NCBI GenBank assembly: GCA_000697455.1
Contig: JNET01030894.1
Coordinates: 1-14,222 of the forward strand
Direction of reading: 5' to 3'
DNA length: 14,222 nucleotides
Origin: Basidiobolus heterosporus B8920
Lineage: Eukaryota; Basidiobolomycota; Basidiobolomycetes; Basidiobolales; Basidiobolaceae
Shown piece by piece: positions 10,044 to 14,222 of this stretch. Both the position numbers and the translations under genes were made by a program. The stretch's first letter is position 1, and each line of letters begins with the position of its first letter. The notes under the pieces were generated by a model. That model did no database searches. It was not told the origin of the DNA and worked only from the letters and a program-made list of their open reading frames with translations.

Positions 10044-10620
10044 TCGAATATCAAGCAAGAAGTGAGGTTTAAATCAAGGGCTTGACAGGCTAAGGAGAAA
10101 AGAGAGGCAGTGTTGAGGCAAAAGAAACGGACCAAAAGACGAGATATAACGAAATTGATATCGAGCTTGAGATTTTTTACCGGTTCCACGCACTACTGCA
10201 CTATTGTGTGGAATGTAGGGCAGATTTTTCTGGGGGGATAGGTTCAGCAGGGAAGGGGAGGCAGTTGCAAGAGTGGTTTAATTATGCTTTCTTCGATTCG
10301 GTTGACTAGTAAATAGACCAATTAGACAGCAATTCAATGGAGTAAAGAAATTAAGACTATTAAGGATAGACTCCTGCTTGGTCTGTGTCACATCCCCCAA
10401 GTGATAATGAAATCTGTTTGTGTGGTCGGGCATGGAGTCAATTTCAGTGCTCAGTGCATCCACATAACAGAAATGAACAGCCTACACGAACCTACATCAA
10501 AACCTTAATCATTACAGAACATCTAGATTGCCCCGCTTAGCCAATCAGCACACCGAGAAGTAACGAATCTACGTTGATCGAGATTGCAACCCCAATAAGT
10601 AGACTTGACTCTGCCCAATC

Positions 10621-10661
10621 TACGCTCCGTCCCCTACGCTCCGTCCCCTACGCTCAATCCC
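10621..10661. repeat. 14-bp tandem repeat, about 2.5 copies
   Basis: The unit tacgctccgtcccc occurs exactly at 10621-10634 and 10635-10648. A third copy starts tacgctc and then diverges (10649-10661). Each full unit carries CCCCT across its border, the core of the yeast stress-response element. It lies about 750 bp upstream of the Num1-like gene. It may be a small minisatellite with no function. Confidence 0.6.
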
Positions 10662-10792
10662 ACACAGTCTCCAGAGCCAATACTGGGAGAAATCCAATGA
10701 CAAGCTGCTTAAAATGTACAACGGCTAAATATGAAGCAAGTAGGACAACGCAAATTGCAATTGATCACTAATAAGCGGATCATGCAGGACTG

Positions 10793-10798
10793 TTTATT
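10793..10798 (-). terminator. poly(A) signal of the SH3-like gene
   Basis: AATAAA on the minus strand, 96 nt downstream of the stop codon at 10894. It supports the idea that the small minus-strand frame upstream is a real transcribed gene. Confidence 0.45.
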
Positions 10799-10893
10799 CT
10801 TTGAGAAGCGCATAGATTAAAGTGAAGAAAGTATACAGTTGTTGTTGTTACTGCAGAAGATTACTGGAAATATGAGTTATATAAGGCACTGTT

Positions 10894-11361
10894 TCATGAG
10901 TGCGAACGGCCTTTGGTGGGTATGGTTGGGGATGCTTCGCTGCGTTCTGCATCGGGATTGAACGCAAACCGAAACATCTCTAACGTTAATGGCTCGACAA
11001 CAATTTCACTCAGATAATTCCGGGACTTTTTCTCTTCAAACGTCTGAAAGGGGTCAGAAAAGGTACACACCGAGTAAACTGCGAGATTAGCTTGACTGAT
11101 AAATTCTAGTGCATCGCTGGGAAGCCATCCTAAGGCTTTTGTTGGATCACTTTCAACGTAGCCTATCATACACTCAACATGGTTCTCAACCAGTTGAATC
11201 CTGTCGCCCTTGACGAAGTACAGAGGGGGATAGTTGCTATATGGGCTCTTCAGACTCTCTTGGGCTGCGGGGAAATCACGTAACCCTACAAAGATGCCTC
11301 GGTCCTGGGGGGTCACTGGTTCATCCTTAGATGGATTGTCGGTACAAAAGCACCAGAGCAT
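10894..11361 (-). CDS. Small hypothetical protein with a divergent SH3-like segment
   Basis: I do not recognise this gene. The frame from the ATG at 11361 (A at -3) to the TGA at 10894 encodes 155 residues. Residues about 24-90 read like a degenerate SH3 fold: GLRDFPAAQ (ALYDF position), then PLYFVKGDRIQLVEN, then a turn and GWLPSDALEFI (the GW-x-P-S strand). The C-terminus is Ser/Pro/Arg-rich (ERSEASPTIPTKGRSHS) and probably disordered. Alternative 5' structure: a frame from the ATG at 11467 or 11461 (MREAGYEAKFEVIFIDKK) could splice through a 49-nt intron (11353-11305, weak GTGCTT donor, CCCCAG acceptor) into this frame at the Asp of DRGIF. That would give 172-174 residues and replace the first 19 here. 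The gene is divergent from the EVE gene. No enzyme or partner can be inferred beyond possible proline-rich ligand binding. Confidence 0.6.
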   Translation of the reverse strand: MLWCFCTDNPSKDEPVTPQDRGIFVGLRDFPAAQESLKSPYSNYPPLYFVKGDRIQLVENHVECMIGYVESDPTKALGWLPSDALEFISQANLAVYSVCTFSDPFQTFEEKKSRNYLSEIVVEPLTLEMFRFAFNPDAERSEASPTIPTKGRSHS

Positions 11362-11467
11362 TCTCTATGTTAAAGGAGCTATCAGGAAAAAGGGTAGCCA
11401 CTTTCATCTTTTTATCGATGAAGATAACTTCAAACTTTGCTTCATATCCAGCCTCTCGCATTGTCAT

Positions 11468-11638
11468 AAACGTAAAACTTCGGGTCTATGTTGAGTGTCG
11501 TATGTGGCTTTGTTTGACCACCTCGATACGATTGGCGGGTGATTCTAATTGGTGATTGAGATGAAAACAAACAAGTGGTTTATTGTATTAGGTGGATTGG
11601 AATTTCCTGGGGCTTTTCTTGCCGAAATACTGTTGACC
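11468..11638. promoter_or_regulatory. Short shared promoter between divergent genes, with paired CCAAT boxes
   Basis: Only 171-277 bp separate the SH3-like gene (-) from the EVE gene (+), depending on the 5' structure of the former, so the two probably share a bidirectional promoter. It contains two ATTGG motifs (CCAAT on the minus strand) at 11531-11535 and 11548-11552, starts 17 bp apart. CCAAT is the HAP/NF-Y core and is common in fungal bidirectional promoters. No TATA box is evident on either side. Confidence 0.45.
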
Positions 11639-12361
11639 ATGTCTGTTGAAAAAGACGAGCCAAGACGTTCTAGTCGTCTACAGCAAGGCCAGAGCCAGAA
11701 AACAGAAGTAGAAAAGCTCGAGACTTGTACTAAGGCCGATTCAAAAAGAAAGAATAAGAATGGCGATTCTGAACCAACGAAACGAAACCGCACTTCCAAG
11801 GAAACCAATAATAACACTTTAAAGGTCGATAGTCCAAATCCCACCCCAGACACTTCTGAGTGTAAATATTGGCTAATGAAAGCCGAGCCTAACTCACGGT
11901 TAGTCAAAGGGATTGATGTTAAATTCAGCATCGATGATTTGCAAGCTTGTCCAGACCAAACATCAAGTTGGGAAGGTGTGCGAAACTATGAGGCACGGAA
12001 TATTCTTCGTGATCAGATGAAACCCGGAGATCAGGTACTCTTTTATCATAGTAATTGCAGTACACCAGGGATCTCCGGCTTGGCAACGATAGTTAAAGAA
12101 GGGTATGTTGACCATACCGCTTTTGATCCAAAACATCCTTACTACGACCCTAAGTCTGACGTTGAAAAGCCCAAATGGTATATGGTAGATGTAAAGTACG
12201 TAAGAACCCTGAAAAGGTTCATATCACTGAAAGAGCTACAGAGTTACAAAACCACCAAGCTGTCAAATATGGTGCTTATCAATAGAGGCCGACTCTCTGT
12301 ACAGCCAGTTAGAAAAGAAGAATTTGATTTTATATTGAGCTTGGAAAGCCAATCCTGTTAG
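11639..12361 (+). CDS. EVE-domain protein, THYN1 (thymocyte nuclear protein 1) type
   Basis: Intronless, 240 residues from the ATG at 11639 (A at -3). The first ~70 residues are charged and basic (DEPRRSSRLQQG, SKRKNKNG, EPTKRNRTSKE), consistent with nuclear localisation. The EVE domain follows: YWLMKAEPNSRLVKG, DVKFSIDDLQ, SSWEGVRNYEARNILRD, MKPGDQVLFYHSNC, GISGLATIVKEGYVDHTAFD, KPKWYMVDVKYVRTLKRFI, ending RLSVQPVRKEEFDFILSL. This follows human THYN1 nearly block for block from memory. EVE domains are PUA-like and read modified bases such as 5-methyl- or 5-hydroxymethylcytosine, so a nuclear modified-DNA (or RNA) reader is likely. An in-frame ATG at 11561 would add 26 residues with a hydrophobic stretch (FIVLGGLEFPGAFLAEILL). 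I prefer 11639 because the extension resembles nothing in the family. The gene converges with the START gene. Confidence 0.95.
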   Translation: MSVEKDEPRRSSRLQQGQSQKTEVEKLETCTKADSKRKNKNGDSEPTKRNRTSKETNNNTLKVDSPNPTPDTSECKYWLMKAEPNSRLVKGIDVKFSIDDLQACPDQTSSWEGVRNYEARNILRDQMKPGDQVLFYHSNCSTPGISGLATIVKEGYVDHTAFDPKHPYYDPKSDVEKPKWYMVDVKYVRTLKRFISLKELQSYKTTKLSNMVLINRGRLSVQPVRKEEFDFILSLESQSC

Positions 12362-12372
12362 CCAACCCTGTT
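12347..12372 (+). repeat. 13-bp tandem duplication across the EVE stop codon
   Basis: AGCCAATCCTGTT (12347-12359) is followed directly by AGCCAACCCTGTT (12360-12372), with one mismatch, and then AG. The stop TAG (12359-12361) is formed at the junction. The second copy is 3' UTR. Confidence 0.75.
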
Positions 12373-12522
12373 AGAATCATCCAACTGTTACATCTGTATC
12401 TATTATTATACCAGTTTACTCCATATTTGTTCCTACGAAATAGACAACTGAGTAATTTAACAAATGTTATTTATGGCTATTTAATCAAAATATCTGGGAT
12501 TTGCCATCAACAATAATCAGTG

Positions 12523-12528
12523 AATAAA
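12523..12528 (+). terminator. Possible poly(A) signal of the EVE gene
   Basis: AATAAA lies 162 nt past the EVE stop and only 17 nt before the end of the opposing START coding region. If used, the two convergent transcripts would overlap at their 3' ends. Confidence 0.35.
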
Positions 12529-12544
12529 TGGAATCGAACGAAAT

Positions 12545-13608
12545 CTACTTTCTAGTCACACTCAGGGTGTACTCTTGATCTTCAATAAATTTGACATGAA
12601 CCAATTTATCGGAAATTTCAACTACGGCTCCGGTCTCGGGGGACACGTTGAATTCCCATCCTTTAGGATACATCTTCTCACTATCTACCACGATAGTAAG
12701 TTCTTTACAGTGGACCGAGTTGACCTGAACTTCCCATTTTCCTTCCTTGGGTAAGAAATTCTCCTTCTCAATACGGCCCTTCATATTGGTCAAATAAGGT
12801 GGATTGCCATACTTCTTAAGGAAATCGAAGACGTAAGCAACACAGAGCGGAGTATCAACACTGACTTTGCGAACGATAGGACCGGGAATGGATCCTAAAT
12901 AGAAAACAAATTAGTAATCGTGATTATGTGTCCAAGTTGTAAGTGACTTTCAACCTTTGAGATCAATATCAACAATGTATGTGGCTTTGACAGAGTTCTC
13001 TCCTTCTTTCTGGATAATCCAACCGCCAATATGCAAAACCGCTCTGACTGCTCCCTTTCTTTCGGGAACGCGAGAGTCCACTACCGAGGTAAGGGCACTG
13101 TAGTATACACCTTCTGGGGAGGTTTCGTAGCTGCAGACACCGCAAAGATCCCGGTCGCTAGTATACCAATTTGTTAAGTAAGAGTCATCAACACCGTTTC
13201 TATAAACAGAACACTTACGACACAGGCCAGGTTCCCTTATTCAAGTTCCAGAAGAGGAAAGTGGTATTCTCCAAGAATTCGATACGCTCACCACCACCAA
13301 ATCTTCCATCCCCTTAAAGAATTCAGTTGGTTACTAAAGCCCAGAAAAAAGTAGCCATATTTCCCGGAACAGGTGGGATACTTACACAATGGTCTACAGC
13401 CTATGGACTCGGCAACGGCTGCAATCTGATGCACGGTATATCCTTCGAGAATACCTTCACCACGAACTGCAGGCATGGCGCCCTTTTCTTTTTCTTGTGT
13501 GTATATCTTGATACCCTTATTTTCGGAGTGGAAAGTCCAACCATCAAGGGTGCTTCCAAACTGTTTGATTTTTTCGATGGCTTGGTGGGCTGCTTCAAGG
13601 TGAGACAT
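12545..13608 (-). CDS. START-domain lipid-binding protein (PCTP/STARD2-like)
   Basis: Four exons on the minus strand: 13608-13386, 13312-13219, 13157-12955, 12894-12545 (870 nt, 289 residues). Introns are 73, 61 and 60 nt. The third has a GTTGAA donor but a perfect TACTAAT branch site and TTTAG acceptor. The start is the ATG at 13608 (MSHLEAAHQAIEKIKQFG); only a TTG lies in frame upstream. START landmarks in order: DGWTFHSENKGIKIYTQEKE near residue 22, SIGCRPLWDGRFGGGERIEF, WNLNKGTWPVSDRDLC, SYETSPEGVYYSALTSVVD, RVPERKGAVRAVLHIGGWII, KATYIVDIDLKGSIPGPIV. The family binds phosphatidylcholine, sterol or ceramide in a helix-grip cavity and moves it between membranes. There is no signal peptide or membrane segment, so it is probably cytosolic. 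The last ~75 residues are a beta-rich extension after the START fold. Ligand unknown. Confidence 0.93.
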
Positions 13609-13850
13609 ACTGGTGTGGGTGGTGAAGAGGTTTAAGAGAGAATATACTAAGATTTTCTTCAACAATGGCTTTAAAAGGATTCATTTAAACTCCCATGACG
13701 AAGACCATCCGAGTTCCGATTCCCGGTCAACTCGGGACGATTGGCCAATATTTAATGTCATGGCTGGTTCCAAATCAATGAATTTAATTACTTGGTTAAA
13801 CAACATTCAAGAGTGGATTTATTGAGGAGATAGGCGATCAAATGAATGAT
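13609..13850 (-). promoter_or_regulatory. START promoter / M3 peptidase 3' region
   Basis: 242 bp between two tandem minus-strand genes. It holds a 7-bp perfect inverted repeat, CCGAGTT (13709-13715) and AACTCGG (13729-13735), with CCGG inside the 13-nt spacer. It also holds the 10-bp palindrome ATTGGCCAAT (13740-13749), a CCAAT box readable on both strands. They lie 100-140 bp upstream of the START ATG at 13608, a suitable place for operators. A minus-strand AATAAA at 13818-13823 serves the gene upstream. Confidence 0.45.
13818..13823 (-). terminator. poly(A) signal of the M3 peptidase gene
   Basis: AATAAA on the minus strand, 28 nt downstream of the TAA at 13851. Confidence 0.5.
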
Positions 13851-14222
13851 TTATAAGCCGATAGACTTCAAAAAGGCTTCTTGATTGAATTTTCTACCAA
13901 TAAAGTCCAACAGCATGTCTTGGGCGTCACGAGAGCCTCCGGGTTGAAGAATCTTGCTACGATAATCTAGACCGGCCTTTGAGGCAAAAAGCCCTTCCTT
14001 CTTGAACCGGGAATAGAACATGTCGGTGGAGAAGACAAGCGAGTAAAGATAGCCCTGGGGAAAGTATAGAATGGTCAGTACGGGTGCAGGTGATTTCTCA
14101 TGGCCAGCAATGACTTACATAATAGCCTGCCTCGTAACCACCAATGATATGTGCGAATGAGGCTGCAGGGTACCCGTCAGGGTTAGCGGGTACTAGGGAG
14201 ATCTCGGGTTTCAGCTCGTTCC
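13851..14222 (-). CDS. M3 family oligopeptidase (thimet/neurolysin/Prd1 type), C-terminal end (5' partial)
   Basis: Two exons on the minus strand: 14222-14119 and 14054-13851, joined by a 64-nt intron (GTAAGT donor, CCCCAG acceptor, phase 0). They encode the last ~101 residues; the rest, including the zinc motif HExxH, lies beyond the window. The visible part has GYPAASFAHIIGGYEAGYY joined to GYLYSLVFSTDMFYSRFKKE, then GLDYRSKILQPGGSRDAQDM and the end FNQEAFLKSIGL. From memory this matches mammalian thimet oligopeptidase and neurolysin, where the Gly/Tyr-rich GGYxAxYYGY loop contributes tyrosines to the active site. These zinc peptidases cleave short peptides in the cytosol or mitochondria. 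Subcellular location cannot be judged without the N-terminus. The gene lies head to tail with the START gene. Confidence 0.95.

Larger units (their letters stand above)
9877..10893 (-). other. Upstream region of the Num1-like gene
   Basis: About 1 kb between the Num1-like start (9876) and the stop of the small SH3-like gene (10894). The frames at 10278-10463 and 10574-10771 open only from GTG or TTG and resemble no protein, so I call no gene. Contents: CAGCT three times in a row at 10026-10040, running into the palindrome CTCAGCTGAG (10034-10043); purine-rich sequence around 10070-10140 (pyrimidine-rich on the gene's strand); a weak hairpin with arms 10184-10189 and 10208-10213; a CCAAT box in agccaatcagc near 10540; a 14-bp tandem repeat at 10621; and a minus-strand AATAAA at 10793-10798 for the upstream neighbour. 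Confidence 0.5.

Noticed and set aside
10184-10213. Hairpin ttccac...gtggaa, considered as an RNA element or tRNA arm.
   Set aside because: Six-base arms with an 18-nt loop and no A or B box. No tRNA cloverleaf can be drawn, and chance is likely.
10278-10463. Minus-strand open frame of 61 codons upstream of the Num1-like gene.
   Set aside because: It opens from GTG, has no recognisable motif and no splice-consistent extension. It is best read as chance in a promoter region.
10574-10771. Plus-strand open frame of 65 codons.
   Set aside because: It opens from TTG, and its middle is simply the 14-bp tandem repeat.
13200-13218. A 19-nt intron option (GTAAGT ... TTTATAG) at the second START junction, which is also in frame.
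   Set aside because: Far too short to splice. The 61-nt version with a CTTAAC-type branch site joins WPVS to DRDLCGV as the family requires.
1-14222. A mobile element, integrated virus relic, secondary-metabolite cluster or other novel multi-gene system.
   Set aside because: No transposase, reverse transcriptase, integrase, capsid, terminal repeat or synthase-like frame is visible on either strand. The genes are conserved housekeeping and signalling genes in unrelated pathways.

Overview
The window looks like ordinary euchromatic, gene-dense DNA of a fungus. The evidence is seven protein genes of fungal type, small introns (54-73 nt) with GTAAGY-like donors and CTAAC, CTGAC or TACTAAT branch sites, and a SAM-RA MAPKKK next to a Num1/ApsA-type cortical anchor. 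WDR7 (rabconnectin-3 beta) and a PCTP-like START protein, both missing from budding yeast, together with 14 introns in the MAPKKK, suggest an intron-rich lineage: an early-diverging (zygomycete-grade) fungus or possibly a basidiomycete. I cannot place it further. I see no tRNA, rRNA, mobile element, viral relic or CRISPR array.

Layout: (1) 1-969 (+), 3' end of a WDR7-like gene. (2) 970-1777, leader region holding a possible spliced mini-ORF. (3) 1778-4754 (+), a STE11/Byr2-type MAPKKK that I assembled from 15 exons into one 702-residue frame. (4) 4755-5263, gene-free convergent region. (5) 5264-9876 (-), a Num1/ApsA/Mcp5-type cortical dynein anchor, three exons, about 1494 residues. (6) 9877-10893, long upstream region with a 14-bp tandem repeat. 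(7) 10894-11361 or further (-), a small orphan protein with a divergent SH3-like segment. (8) 11639-12361 (+), a THYN1-type EVE-domain protein, divergent from (7). (9) 12545-13608 (-), a START-domain lipid-binding protein in four exons, convergent with (8). (10) 13851-14222 (-), the C-terminal end of an M3 (thimet-type) oligopeptidase.

The genes do not form a cluster with one shared function. They cover vesicle/V-ATPase trafficking, MAPK signalling, nuclear and dynein positioning, modified-DNA reading, lipid transfer and peptide degradation. I found no novel multi-gene system. The most useful observations lie inside genes. The Num1 homologue has a GC-AG intron. It also has a stop-free intron of 3n length whose retention would add a CxxC motif. 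The same protein carries a CC1-box-like motif and a set of TQT/TQV motifs that fit dynein-complex binding. In the MAPKKK the FGERPP regulatory motif is duplicated.
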